Source of the DNA: Xenorhabdus cabanillasii
Lineage (GTDB): Bacteria > Pseudomonadota > Gammaproteobacteria > Enterobacterales > Enterobacteriaceae
DNA: 64,000 nt
NCBI RefSeq assembly: GCF_003386665.1
Contig: NZ_QTUB01000001.1
Span: forward strand, 744,001-808,000
Direction: 5' to 3'
A program made the position numbers and the translations under genes. Below the pieces are notes generated by a model. It searched no databases and was not told the DNA's origin. It was given only the letters and a program-made list of their open reading frames with translations. This document shows positions 19,297 through 30,250 of the stretch, piece by piece. The first letter of the stretch is position 1; each line of letters starts with the position of its first letter.

Positions 19297-20553
19297 CAGG
19301 GTGAGATCACGAACGTTATTTAATCAAGATTAATCCATTTGACCCATGAATTAAGTTGTGATCTTATACTCCTTTTTTCGGGAACCCTCTAATGGAACTT
19401 GATGCCTTTTCTCAGTATTTCGGTGATATTAACGATCCTCGCCAGTCTGCCAAAATCAGCTATCCCCTGTTTGATGTCCTTTTTTTGACAATGTGTGCCG
19501 TCCTGACGGGGGCTGAAGGTTGGGAAGATATCGAAGACTTCGGCAATATGCGCTGCAACTGGCTTCAGGAAAAGGGATTTTTTCAAACCGGCTTACCCGT
19601 ACATGACACAATAGCACGTATCATTTCCCGCCTTGATCCTGCCCAGTTTCAACGCTGCTTTATTCGCTGGACTCAGGCGGTCAGTGAACACACCGACGGT
19701 GAAATCATCGCGATTGATGGCAAAGCCTTACGGAGTACCGGGAATTGGCATCAGCGATTATCGCCTATCTATATGGTGAGCGCATTTGCTACGGCCAATG
19801 GCGTTGTCATGGGGCAGTTAAAAACCGAAAAAAAATCGAATGAAATCACAGCAATTCCTAAATTAATTGATTTGCTGGACATCAATAGCTGTTTGGTCAC
19901 CCTTGATGCGATGGGATGCCAGACCCAAATTGCCCAAAAAATTATCGCCCAAGGCGGGGATTACCTGCTGGCCGTAAAAGATAATCAGGCAACATTACAC
20001 CGCGAGCTTAAACAAGCGCTGTCAACCCACGTCACTGCCGTCAGTCAGTCAGTCAGAAAATGTCATTATAGAACAATGACATGGTCGAATTAAATTACGT
20101 GAATATCATGTCTTACCGGCAGGGAAGCTTGCCTTGCAATTGCCGGAATGGAAAGACTTAAAAAGTATTGGCGTGGCAATACGATATCGCCTTGATAAAA
20201 CGAGAAAAAAAGAATCACTGGATTATCATTATTACATCAGCTCAGCGGAACTTGACCCCGATCGTTTTAAGGCGGCAGTGCGTGGTCATTGGGGGGATTG
20301 AAAACCGCGTTCATTGGGTGCTCGATGTTTCCATGAATGAAGATGCGTGCGCCATTCGTCGCGGTAACGGTGCCGAGATATTAGCGGGTATGCGACACCT
20401 CTCACTGAATATGTTGCGTGCAGAAACCAGCATAAAAGCCAGTATCCGACGAAAAACGAATATGGCTAATATGAGCAGTGAGTATTTGGACAAGGTATTA
20501 ATTGCAGGTTTTCAGGTGTTGGTCAAGAAATAAACATTCATGCTCTTGCCCTG
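19297..20553 (+). mobile_element. ISAs1-family insertion sequence, copy 1
   Basis: The 1257-bp element begins CAGGGTGAGATCACGAACG and its right end, read inwards, is CAGGGCAAGAGCATGAATG (14 of 19 matches), giving imperfect terminal inverted repeats. It is about 98% identical by eye to copy 2 at 37986-39239. Left flank AGGCATCAAC recurs only outside copy 2, not on the right of this copy. The transposase is frameshifted. Confidence 0.88.
19392..20533 (+). pseudogene. ISAs1-family transposase, frameshifted
   Basis: The translation begins MELDAFSQYFGDINDPRQSA and resembles ISAs1-type DDE transposases (the H-repeat-associated protein family). The first frame runs to 20093 and ends after a GTCAGTCAGTCAG tetranucleotide run; removal of one GTCA unit would restore the frame into GRIKLREYHVLPAGK. 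A second lesion is an extra G in the run at about 20291-20296 (six Gs, five in copy 2), breaking the HWGIEN motif. The final frame continues to 20533. Non-functional as it stands unless frameshifting is used. Confidence 0.88.
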
Positions 20554-21063
20554 ATATCCACTACATTGTGAAGCGATATCTAACTGCCAAATAACAAAGA
20601 CATTTTATCAAGGTGCCCGCCTGTTTGAAGAGTAGTTCAGTTATGATGCCAATATAAGCATGATGCCTTTTTCATTGGCATTTAATGCGAATAAAAAAGA
20701 GTGATGATTGCAAGCATGACGATTTTCGAATTCAAGCGGCTACACCTATGAGTCGGATTGGTTAATTTAGCATGCAGCAAACAGTCCTTTTATAAAAGCA
20801 AGGGGCTATTGTTGAGGTTTTTTTTAAATTGCTGCTAAATGTAGTGACCTACAATTATTTATCATCCATACGTTGACTATCCGAAGATAGTCCTTATAGT
20901 GCTTTATTTTCCTAATTCAGGAAAGAAGAAATAAAGTAATGATTCACATAATTAATTAAAACCATGATCATGATAAAGTTCCTGTATAACAAGAATAACA
21001 ATTTTTCCCTGAAAACAACCTTGCAGAAGGTTATATATCTATACGGTTATTATTAATAAAATA
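20554..21063. other. Non-coding stretch between IS copy 1 and IS30
   Basis: No complete gene is visible. If the left flank of IS copy 2 is joined to the right flank of copy 1 (sharing ATATC), the truncated frame at 37445-37985 would continue open for about 25 codons into this region, ending near 20632. That is weak support for the two having once been contiguous. The rest may hold the old promoter region of the TpsB gene. Confidence 0.4.
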
Positions 21064-22146
21064 CTTGGATTCGCATAATAAGTGCAATTTCTGAGAAAGG
21101 CGGTCAGTTGCTATAGTAGGCATCTTTCTCGCCAAAGGAAAATGCGCTATGACCTATACACAACTGACCGAAACAGAAAGATATCAGATTTCTAGCCTGA
21201 AAGAAGCGGGTTTTTCACAACGGGCGATTTCAAAGTCACTCAATCGAAGCCCCTCAACGATTAGCCGGGAATTGAGACGAAATCGGGAAGCAAAGAAATA
21301 TTCTCCTGAACAGGCTCAGTTTAAGGCCGTAGCACGCCGGCATTTTGCTATAAAAGCAGTCAAAGTGAATCCAGAGATAGAAATGTGGATCAAACAGTTA
21401 ATTTGGCAAGATTTAAGTCCCGAACAGATTGTGGGTTATCTTAAACGGGAAGCCAAAATATCTTTACATCATGAGACGATTTATCGATTGATTTATAAAG
21501 ATAAAAAGAATGGTGGTGATTTATGGCAACATCTCAGAATGGCGAAAAAACCGTATCGTAAACGCTATGGAAATTATGAGCGCAGAGGCAAAATTAAAAA
21601 TAGAGTCAGCATTGATAAACGCCCAAAATTTGTTGATAAAAAGCAGCGTATTGGTGATTGGGAAGGCGATACTATCGTTGGCCAAGATCATAAAAGTGCA
21701 TTATTGACACTCGTTGAACGAAAATCATTATTTACTATTATTATTAAACTTGAAGATAAAACAGCAGAAGGGGTCGCCAAAGCGGCAACAAGACACTTAT
21801 CACTGATAAAACATAAAGTTAAAACAATTACCTTTGACAATGGCCTCGAATTTGCCGAACACGAGCGGATCAGTAAAAATTTAGAGGCAAGAATTTATTT
21901 TGCTCACCCGCATTCCCCTTGGGAAAGAGGGATAAATGAGAACATAAATGGATTAATTAGAGATTACTTCCCAAAAGGAACCGATTTTAATAAGGTATCA
22001 GAGCGGGAGATTAACCTTGTGGCAAACCGATTAAATAATCGTCCTCGTAAAACACGAGATTACAAAACACCGAATGAGTTATTTAAAGGAGTCCCCACTC
22101 AATTACTTCGCTCATTACGGTGTTGCGCTTAATATGTGAATCCAAG
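21064..22146 (+). mobile_element. IS30-family insertion sequence
   Basis: A 1083-bp element whose ends are CTTGGATTCGCATAATAAG (left) and CTTGGATTCACATATTAAG (right, read inwards), so inverted repeats with two differences in the first 19 bases. It is flanked by ATA on both sides (21061-21063 and 22147-22149), consistent with the short target duplications of IS30-type elements. It sits upstream of the TpsB gene and probably split its promoter region. Confidence 0.9.
21149..22132 (+). CDS. IS30-family transposase
   Basis: The 327-residue protein starts MTYTQLTETERYQISSLKEA and has an N-terminal helix-turn-helix (FSQRAISKSLNRSPSTISRE) followed by an rve-type DDE integrase core: GDWEGDTIVG with the first Asp, TFDNGLEF with the second Asp, and HSPWERGINENINGLIR with the catalytic Glu. 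The IS30 signature is complete and the gene is intact, so the element could be active. Confidence 0.95.
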   Translation: MTYTQLTETERYQISSLKEAGFSQRAISKSLNRSPSTISRELRRNREAKKYSPEQAQFKAVARRHFAIKAVKVNPEIEMWIKQLIWQDLSPEQIVGYLKREAKISLHHETIYRLIYKDKKNGGDLWQHLRMAKKPYRKRYGNYERRGKIKNRVSIDKRPKFVDKKQRIGDWEGDTIVGQDHKSALLTLVERKSLFTIIIKLEDKTAEGVAKAATRHLSLIKHKVKTITFDNGLEFAEHERISKNLEARIYFAHPHSPWERGINENINGLIRDYFPKGTDFNKVSEREINLVANRLNNRPRKTRDYKTPNELFKGVPTQLLRSLRCCA

Positions 22147-22344
22147 ATATCAATATATTATGGTTCCATTATTATCTCTTTTAGAAATGAAATTTTATTA
22201 CCAATTGAAAAAATTTGTGATTTAATCATCAAAAAACACATTAACTTGACATATTTTATAAATATTTCCATTATCCCAGATTGACCCTCCTATTTTTCTG
22301 TATTACGCTCGATTAAACTTTAATAAATAAAACTTATTCATAAA

Positions 22345-24033
22345 ATGAAAAATAAGAAAATCATTTATTTACTCTTATATGTTGTATCTTTAATATTTTC
22401 AGATAATTTATCTGCATCTTCCACTCTTTCTTCAAATATCAGCCCGCTGGATCAAGAAGTTCTTAACCAAAAGCAAAAAAACATATTGGAAGAAGCGCAG
22501 AAACAAGAAGATATGGGCGCAGAAATTGTGATCCCTCAATCTATAGCCCCCACAGCAACTTCCGACGATGAATTATCCTGTCAGATAATTAATCATATTG
22601 ATATTGAAAACGCTGAAAAGATACCAAAATCCAAACAGGAATCATTAACCCTACCTTATATTGATAAATGTTTAACAATTAATAATTTTTAATTCTTTAG
22701 TGAAAGAGATTTCAAATTATTATCTAAAGCAGGGTTATATTACTTCTGTTGCATTTATCAAACCATAAAGTTTGTCTCAAGGTCATCTCACTATCAGTGT
22801 TGTTGAGGGAAAGATAAACAGTATCACGATTGATGATGAATATTTATTAGCATTAAAATTGGCTTTTCCCAATATGACAGGAAAAGTCCTTAATCTTCGG
22901 GATATTGAGCAAGGTTTTGATCAATTAAATCGCTTGTCTTCGTACCAGGTGAATATTGATATTCATCCCGCAAAAAAAGCGGGATATTTTGATGTTGTTT
23001 TAAAACGGCTCTCGTCTAAAAAACCCATACATGCCAGTATAGGTCTGGGTAATAGTGGGCAGAAAAGTTATGGCAAAAATCAACTAAGCACGACAGTAGA
23101 AGTCGATAATCCCTTACGTATAGCCGATTTATGGACCATTTCTGTTAACAGGAACAGTGATTTTCGCAATAGTTATAAAACCTGGTATGTAACGTCTGGA
23201 TTAAGTATACCTTACGGTTATTGGTTATTCAGTTATCAATATTCATGGCATAAATCCTTTCAGGATATTCTGTTCGATGATAAAAAATTGCGTTATGAGG
23301 GGAAAGGACAATCGCACAATTTAAAAGCAGTCAGAACATTATACCGTGATGGAAAACAAAAACTGGCTTTAAACATGAATTTCACCCGACGTAACACAGA
23401 AAATGGAATTGGTGATGTTAAGTTTTCTATTAATAGCCCGACATTAAGCACTCTTAACGTCGGCCTGAATTACAGTTCAACACTACTGGGAGGATATTTT
23501 ACGCTTAATCCCGCCATAACAAAAGGTTTAAATATTTTAGGTGCAACTAAAGATAACCATATTCGTGATGCCCCTAAAAGTCAATTTTACAAAGTCAGTA
23601 TGAGTGCTAATTATTTCAAACCGTTAACCCGTAATATCTATTATTTAACGTCTGTTTATGGACAATATAGCCCAAAAAACCTTTATGCTAGTGAGAAACT
23701 TTCATTAGGCGGTCAGTATTCCATCAGGGGATTTAAAGAGCAAATATCATCGGCAATCGTGGCGGGTATTGGCGAAATGAACTGGACTGGAAAGTGGCAA
23801 CACTGCCTGTATTGGGTGAACTTTCTTTAAAAGGATCATTAGATACGGGCTGGATAAAAAATGAGGAAAACCGATTTTTAGGAGGAGGAAATATAACGGG
23901 AACATCACTTGGCATATTTTTGAACAATGATATTAGTAACCATTCATTAATTGTCGGAAAGCCATTAAATTACCCTAAAGATCTCAAACCAGATGATTGG
24001 GTTGTTTACTGGTCCACTTCTCTCAATTTTTAA
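22345..24033 (+). pseudogene. TpsB-type outer membrane transporter (ShlB/CdiB family), inactivated
   Basis: Three open segments together make one ShlB/FhaC-type transporter. Segment one (22345-22692) has a signal peptide and a region up to the POTRA domain (LPYIDKCLTI). Segment two carries the POTRA/VEGKI sequence (LTISVVEGKINSITID) and the beta-barrel with the conserved GGQYSIRGFKE motif. Segment three (to 24033) ends ...VVYWSTSLNF with a terminal aromatic residue. Lesions: a frameshift near 22690 in AATAATTTTTAA, a TAA nonsense codon at 22766-22768 in the restored frame, and a one-base deletion near 23780. TpsB proteins export the TpsA partner encoded just downstream; this copy cannot make a full barrel. 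Confidence 0.88.
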
Positions 24034-24088
24034 ATAAAGGTTGTTTTTATCTTAAAAATTGAGATTATCAGATGAAGGAAATAAAAAT

Positions 24089-27000
24089 ATGAATACATCT
24101 AATAATCCCGGCCAGTTTGTAAGAAAAACATCTTATTTATTAGTTTATTTGATAGGTATACACCCAATAAACTCAGCTCTTGCTAATACGTTAATCCCTG
24201 ATAACCCCCAAATACAAATCAAAGAAGTGAACCATGTTCCTGTGATTAACATAGCATCTCCTAATGAGGCTGGTATCTCTCATAACACTTATAAAGATTT
24301 TAATATTGATAAACAAGGTGCCGTATTAAACAATTCAATAAAAGACGTAACCTCTCAACTCGCGGGTCAATTAGATAAAAACGCCAATTTTAGTGATAAA
24401 TCTGCAAAAGTGATTATTAATGAAGTCATTACAGGTAATAAATCCGAACTTCAAGGAATGCTGGAAGTTGCAGGAGATAAAGCCAGTGTCATGATTGCTA
24501 ATCCTAACGGAATTACTTGTGATGGGTGTGGTTTTATTAATGTGGATAATGCAGTGATTACTACAGGCCGTCCTGCTTTTGATGAAAAAGGAGCGCTAGA
24601 ATCCTTAAGTGTAACACCAGGCCCAATTGTAAGTTTAGAAGATGGCCTAATCTCTATTGGCGAAAAAGGTTTAAATGGCCAGGAAGCAAATTCTGTTGAT
24701 ATTGTAAGCAGGAGATTAGAATTAAATGGAAAAATCAGGGCAAATAATCTTGCAATAATACAAGGACTTAATAGAATTAACTATAAAGAGGGGACTATCA
24801 CTGCTGATACCAATACCAGAAATAAGGCTGTTTATATTTATAAACCTAATGGCGCTATTTATGCAGATCCATATCTTGCAATAGACACTAAGGATCTTGG
24901 TGGAATGTATGCGGGTAAAATTCGCATATTATCAACAGAAAGAGGTGCTAATATTATTGCAAGAAACTTAGAAAGCACAAAAGAGGATATTACAATAAAT
25001 GGGACTTTATTTGTAGGTCTAAATGGGAATATCAAAGCCAAAACTGATCTTAATGTAACAGCAGAAAAAACCATTGCCGGCGGGCCTGAAAAAAATATAG
25101 AAGCTGGAAATAATATTGTGTTAGCAAGTAATCAGTCTATAGATTCAGCCAGCATAATAAAAGCCGGTAATGATATACGAATATTGTCGCCTAAGTTTTA
25201 TAATACATTATGGGGGATAGCAGTGGGTTAATTCAAGCCGGACATAATGTATGGATTCAAAAAAATGTTCAAGGCGATAAAAGTGACTTAGTGACAAATA
25301 TAAGTGGCAATATTAAAACAATTAATGGTGATTTAATAATCAGAACTAAAAACTTTAATAATGTCATTAATGGTGATGGAATTCATAAATATTTTAAACA
25401 ACGCAGACCTGAAAATGATGAAAATCTAGTACAAGGAAATATTGAATCAGGTAAGAGCTTATATATTTATAGTGATGAACTTATTAATGATACGTCTAAA
25501 ATAAAAGCCAAAAGTGATTTAATTCTTACCGGGCAAAAATTAGATCAGCCTTGGGATGAAAAATATAAAATTAAATTTGGCTCTATTACAGCAGAAAATA
25601 ATCTGGTTGCTGATTTTAAAGATTCAATTAATATAGGAAGCAATAATTTAAAAGCTAATGAAAAAGTGGTCTGTCAGTGGCGAAAATGTTTTACTACAGG
25701 CTAATCATATTAATCTCTTTAATAAGGTAGAAGCGAAAAATGATCTTACCCTTGCTGCAAACGAATCTATTAACCTTCCCAGTAAATTAGATTTAAAGAC
25801 AAAAAATAGCATTTCAATAATAGCCAAAGGTATTGACTTATATGGCAGAAAATTATCCAGTAATAACATTTCGATAATATCTCCTAATGATATCAATTTA
25901 TACTGGAGTAAGTTTTCTGGTCATAACTTAAATTTGATTAGTAAAGAAGGAAATATTAGAACATATACTAATACTCAAGGGGATTCGGCTTCCAGGATTA
26001 ATGAATTGTACGCCACTGATGATTTGACCATTTCTGCTGGAAAGAATATTTATATTGAAAATACAAAATTTGCCAAAGGTCAAAATGTATCGTTTATTGC
26101 AAATAAAAATATTACCGTAGAAACCAATGATAATATATTCAAAAATAACCCATTACAACACAATGTCAGAGATCTATTGCTGGAAAGTGGAGGTCAATTA
26201 GATACTTACAATTCGGTTTCCATGACCAGTGGTAATGATATCATTTTAAAACGGTGTAAGATTTAATTGTGAGTTTGGTTTTAGTCAGGAGACAGGATTA
26301 AGTTGTAATACAACCCCGTTAGCCTCTAATCACAGTATTAATTTACAGGCTGGACGAGACATTAAAATAGGTTATCGTAAAATTCGCAGAACAATACAGA
26401 AAATATATTGAGTGGGGTAAGTATGCAGAATTAGCGACCAGAATTAAATCTGGTGACTTAATAATGAATGCCGGGCGTAATCTTGAATTAGAAGCTGTCA
26501 TAGCTTTGCCTAAAGGTAATGCTGCTTTATTTGCGGGAAACACACTGTTATTGCCGGCGTATTTTTTTACAGTTCACGATAAAAAAAACACTGTCCATGC
26601 CCGCAATAGAGTCTATATTGAAGGTGATAAAAATATTACATTAACATCTAATGGTGAAATTATCACTCAGGCTTCAATTTTATCAGCAAAAGGAGGTCAT
26701 CTTACAATAAATGCCTTGGGAAATGTCAAATTAGATTCAGCACCCCATGTAGAAATCTCGAAAAATGGTGCCTTTGAGTTCGAAAGAAGATTACATTCTG
26801 GAAGTGAGTTATCGGCTAAAGGACTATTAACAATAATCTCTAATGGAAGCCTTTTATTTAGGGCCACGAAATTAATGGTTAATGGATTGGGGAACAGTTG
26901 GGAGCCTGCATCTAAAATAGATTCAAGATTAAAAGACGCAATGCGTATAGGCACTATGGATATTGCCGCAAAGGGGGGCTATCTGTATGCAGAAGCTCCA

Positions 27001-29047
27001 GAAGAATCTGCTTATTATCAGGTAACAAACACAGGGAGGAATTTTTGGGGCAGAAAAAAAGAATATAAAGATACTCACCGTCACACAACAAGCAAAATTA
27101 CTGAATTTACCTCTACAGGTGATATAAACATATTAAGCCGGGATGACAGTACTTATGAAGCCAGTAAAATAAATGCGGGAAGAAATGCTAAATTAACCAG
27201 TACTCACGGTTCTGTTAACTTTAAGGCAATAAAAAACTCAGAATTTCATCAAGAAACCAGTTTATCGAAAGGGTTCTTTATCAAGCAATCCGATAAAGGT
27301 TATACCGCTGATACGTGGGTACTTCCCCGAATTTATACCGGAGGAACACTGACTATAGATTCAGCTAAAGGAGTTAATGCTGATATCAAGGTCGCGAATA
27401 CTCAAGATTTACAAAATGCTATCGATATATTAGGCAATATGCCGGGCACTGCCTGGATTAAAGATCTGAACAAGCGCGATGATGTTCAGTGGAATATTGT
27501 TAAAGATGCTTATGACGACTGGGATTACAGTAGTCAGCGTCTAAGCCCGCTGGGGGCCTCTTTAATTGCGATAGTTGTTACTGCGGTTACCGCCGGAAAA
27601 GGCGCTCCGTTCGCCGCAAAAATAGCGGGCGGGAGTGCCGTTGCTCAAGGGGCTATAACTGCCGGAATGTCAGCTTTAGCTTCTCAAGCAGCGGTTTCAG
27701 TCGTTAATAATCAAGGGAATTTGTCCAGCACCCTTAAAGAATTGGGAAAAAGCGATACGGTTAAATCTATAATTACTTCAATGGCAATTGGGGGAGCCTT
27801 AGCCGGATTTGATAAGTTCATGGGTTGGAGTAAACCGGATGCCAGTGGTGCTACCGGTACTGGAATAGACCCGTCAAAAGCAGACTTACCTTTATTAAGT
27901 AATCATGACTGGGTTAAAGTTGCCCAGAGGGTTACTGGTCAATCAGTTATAAAATCCAGTTTAAATACTGCAATTAGTGGGGGCAGTTTTAAAGACAATT
28001 TCACTACAGCGTTACTTTCTACTGTTGCGAATCAAGTTCATGCAGAGGGTGCAAATTACCTGGGCGGGTATGCAAATGTTTTAAATGATCTGGGAATATC
28101 AATTGGTCATGCCGGAATATCTGCTCTTGCCGCTGAAATTGGAGGAGGAGACCCTAAAGCAGCCGCTGCTGGAGCGTTGGCTGCTTCTCTCGCATATGCG
28201 ACTTTAGATGATATATTTGAAGATCCAGTTGCTCAGGAAGCAGGCGGTAAAATCATTGGAGGTTTAGCGGGAGCTTTTATATCAGGAACTTCTGAAGGTA
28301 CTAACAGTGGAGCCGATGCGGGAGAAATAACGATTATATATAATCATTTATATCATGCTTTACCGGAGGAACAAAAAGAAAAATATAGAAAAATTCAAGC
28401 AGAAAATTTGAAAAAAGCCTGTACTGAAAATCCCAAAATTTGTAAATATACTCAAACTTCTCTGTCAATAATAGCAGATAATATATGGGGAATTTCAACC
28501 ATTAAAGGGTATGCCGAAGCTGAAAAAACCGGTGATTATTTAATAGCAACAGCCGAACTTATCCCATTGATTAAATATGGTAAAACGGCTTTTAAAACTG
28601 CTAAAGAGGTTTCTGATGCTCTTATAAATGCTATTAATTTAGGAAAACAGGCAGCGAAAAAAGGTGATTTTGAAACAGCTTCAAAAATATTTAAGCACGT
28701 TGATAAAGAAATAAAGCATATCAATAGTACAGGCTCTCTTCCTGATATAAAGATACCTCTTAATGCAAAGCTAGACTCATTGGTAAATTTTTCTGATAAA
28801 CAGCTCCAGAAAAAATTTAAACATGGTGGAGATTTTGGAATAAAAGTGACTAAGCCAAATACAGAAGCTCTTCGCCAGTTTGAAAAAGCAATTAGAGATC
28901 ATGTAAAAAGATTCAAGAGTTCTCTTTAATAATAATACAAACAATGCTGTTGTCGTTGATAAATTTGGCAATTTTGTAACTGGTTTTAAGCTTAAACCAG
29001 GAACACCACAATATGAAAATTATATGAAAAATGGGGCATTACAATGA
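24089..29047 (+). pseudogene. TpsA/CdiA-like exoprotein with colicin D-type C-terminal tRNase domain, inactivated
   Basis: The reading begins MNTSNNPGQFVRKTSYLLVY (start 24089, after GAAGGAA), with a signal peptide and a TPS secretion domain carrying NPNGITCDGCGFIN (about 24500-24541). Filamentous haemagglutinin-type repeats follow, then a pretoxin region and a C-terminal toxin. Frames break near 25215 (G run), 25670, and between 26240 and 26460 (several). The C-terminus (from about 28768) has KKFKHGGDFGI and, after a one-base shift in an A run near 28905, SRVLFNNNTNNAVVVDKFG and ...GFKLKPGTPQYENYM; both resemble colicin D tRNase. The restored frame stops at 29047, overlapping the immunity start by ATGA. 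Part of the catalytic core between HVK and SRVLF appears deleted. Confidence 0.87.
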
Positions 29048-29316
29048 GTTTATTACTTTTAGAGTTTTCTAAATCGTTTGTTAAAGGAAAAACATGTGCG
29101 CAGGTTTTTGCAGATGCATATATAGAGCTTTGGCGTATAGAAAGGGATAATAATAACATTCTCAATTACAATGATAAGTTAAGTGAGTGTTTATCAAGTA
29201 TATTTTGTCTTGCCGATATGTATAATCCAGAACAGGATGACAGGCTGAGTTATGAATTAAATGATGAGCAATTACGTGAAAAGGTTTCTGAACTAATAAA
29301 ACAGTTAGATAGTTAG
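29044..29316 (+). CDS. Colicin D-type immunity protein (CdiI-like)
   Basis: The 90-residue acidic protein (MSLLLLEFSKSFVKGKTCAQ...) aligns by eye along its length with the colicin D immunity protein family: FxxxKxxAxxFxxxYIELWRxER, then LSECLSSIFCLADMYNP and a YELNDEQLREKVSELI end. It would bind and mask the adjacent colicin D-type tRNase domain. Its start codon overlaps the stop of the restored toxin frame by four bases, the usual toxin-immunity arrangement. The frame is intact although the toxin gene is broken, so it may persist as an orphan immunity gene. Confidence 0.82.
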   Translation: MSLLLLEFSKSFVKGKTCAQVFADAYIELWRIERDNNNILNYNDKLSECLSSIFCLADMYNPEQDDRLSYELNDEQLREKVSELIKQLDS

Positions 29317-29327
29317 ATAGTAAAAAG

Positions 29328-29350
29328 CCACCTGTTATACAGGTGGTTTT
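29328..29350 (+). terminator. Terminator after the immunity gene
   Basis: CCACCTGT (29328-29335) pairs with ACAGGTGG (29339-29346) around a 3-nt loop, followed by TTTT, 11 bp past the stop codon of the immunity gene. Confidence 0.8.
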
Positions 29351-29504
29351 GACACAGCCTCTTATATAGGGCTAACGCATGAACATTTTTCATCCATATG
29401 ATGGTGAATTAATCCGGTAAGCTGACTTATTATTTATTTTTATTGCAATTCCATGTCGCTAGTAAAGGTATATCAATTTGAGAGATTAATGGAAAGGTTT
29501 ACAA

Positions 29505-29999
29505 ATGAGTCAATCTTATTTCTATTGTGAAACGTGGTCGCTAGGCTACCAAAAAGCGCATAACTTATTGAGTGAAGAGGAGGCTTATCAAAGGCACCTG
29601 AAAGGTAAACCATATACTGTTCTTGTTGGCTCGAACAGCAGACCTTCATGTGTTATATCGATAATCAAAACCAAAGATTTCGTGAGTGTTGAGTTTTTAG
29701 ATGATAATTTAAAAGAATATCTATCTTATCAGTTTCACGTATTAGAAAATGAAAAGCTGTTTCTGGCTATGGTGGTATATCGAGAGTTTGCAGAAAAAGA
29801 AGGAGAGGGAGAAGGACTCTTAAACGTCAGTAAAGGCACTTGTTTTTTTTATAAAAAAGATGGCACATATACAATCAGGGAAGAAACCTTTAAACCTCAT
29901 ACTGTTATAGAAAAAGAGGGCTTTTCTGATTTAAAAGAGAATTATGATACCTTTCCAGAATTTGGTTGTTATGAATCATTAATACAAAAGGAAAGATAG
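29505..29999 (+). CDS. Uncharacterised cytoplasmic protein, candidate orphan immunity protein
   Basis: The 164-residue protein (MSQSYFYCETWSLGYQKAHN...) has no signal peptide or membrane segment and is acidic and rich in aromatic residues. I do not recognise a named family with confidence. It starts after a GGAAAGG-type ribosome binding site and has its own terminator at 30034-30062. It lies between the CDI immunity gene and a 38-bp fragment homologous to the TpsA gene, a position typical of orphan immunity modules left by toxin-tip replacement. That role is inference from location. Confidence 0.7.
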   Translation: MSQSYFYCETWSLGYQKAHNLLSEEEAYQRHLKGKPYTVLVGSNSRPSCVISIIKTKDFVSVEFLDDNLKEYLSYQFHVLENEKLFLAMVVYREFAEKEGEGEGLLNVSKGTCFFYKKDGTYTIREETFKPHTVIEKEGFSDLKENYDTFPEFGCYESLIQKER

Positions 30000-30033
30000 T
30001 CAACCCAATAGAAGCCCCCTCATTAAGTAATAC

Positions 30034-30062
30034 CGCTCGCTTAAACGCGAGCGGCTTTTTTG
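30034..30062 (+). terminator. Terminator after the candidate orphan immunity gene
   Basis: CCGCTCGC (30034-30041) pairs with GCGAGCGG (30048-30055) around a 6-nt loop, followed by C and a run of seven Ts. Confidence 0.92.
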
Positions 30063-30120
30063 TCGGGATAATGGTGTGTATTATCACGAAAAAGATCGGT
30101 CAATAACTTGAAAAACAGCG

Positions 30121-30158
30121 ATGGATATTGCCACAAAAGGCGGCTATCTGTATGCAGA
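30121..30158 (+). pseudogene. 38-bp remnant of a TpsA/CdiA gene
   Basis: Bases 30121-30158 match 26956-26993 inside the TpsA pseudogene with three differences; both encode MDIA-KGGYLYA. The similarity stops on both sides. This indicates a second, almost wholly deleted TpsA copy or toxin cassette downstream of the immunity genes. Confidence 0.75.
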
Positions 30159-30250
30159 CGTATTTGTCAGGCCCTTCACCATAAAAGCCTATGTGGGAGT
30201 ATTAGAAATTCTGTGTCATTCCAGTAAAATACCTCAAAAAGGAATGACAA

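Noticed and set aside
29328..29350. CRISPR-like short repeats in the accessory regions
   Set aside because: Repeated short motifs near here are terminator arms or single duplications; there is no regular repeat-spacer array anywhere in the window.
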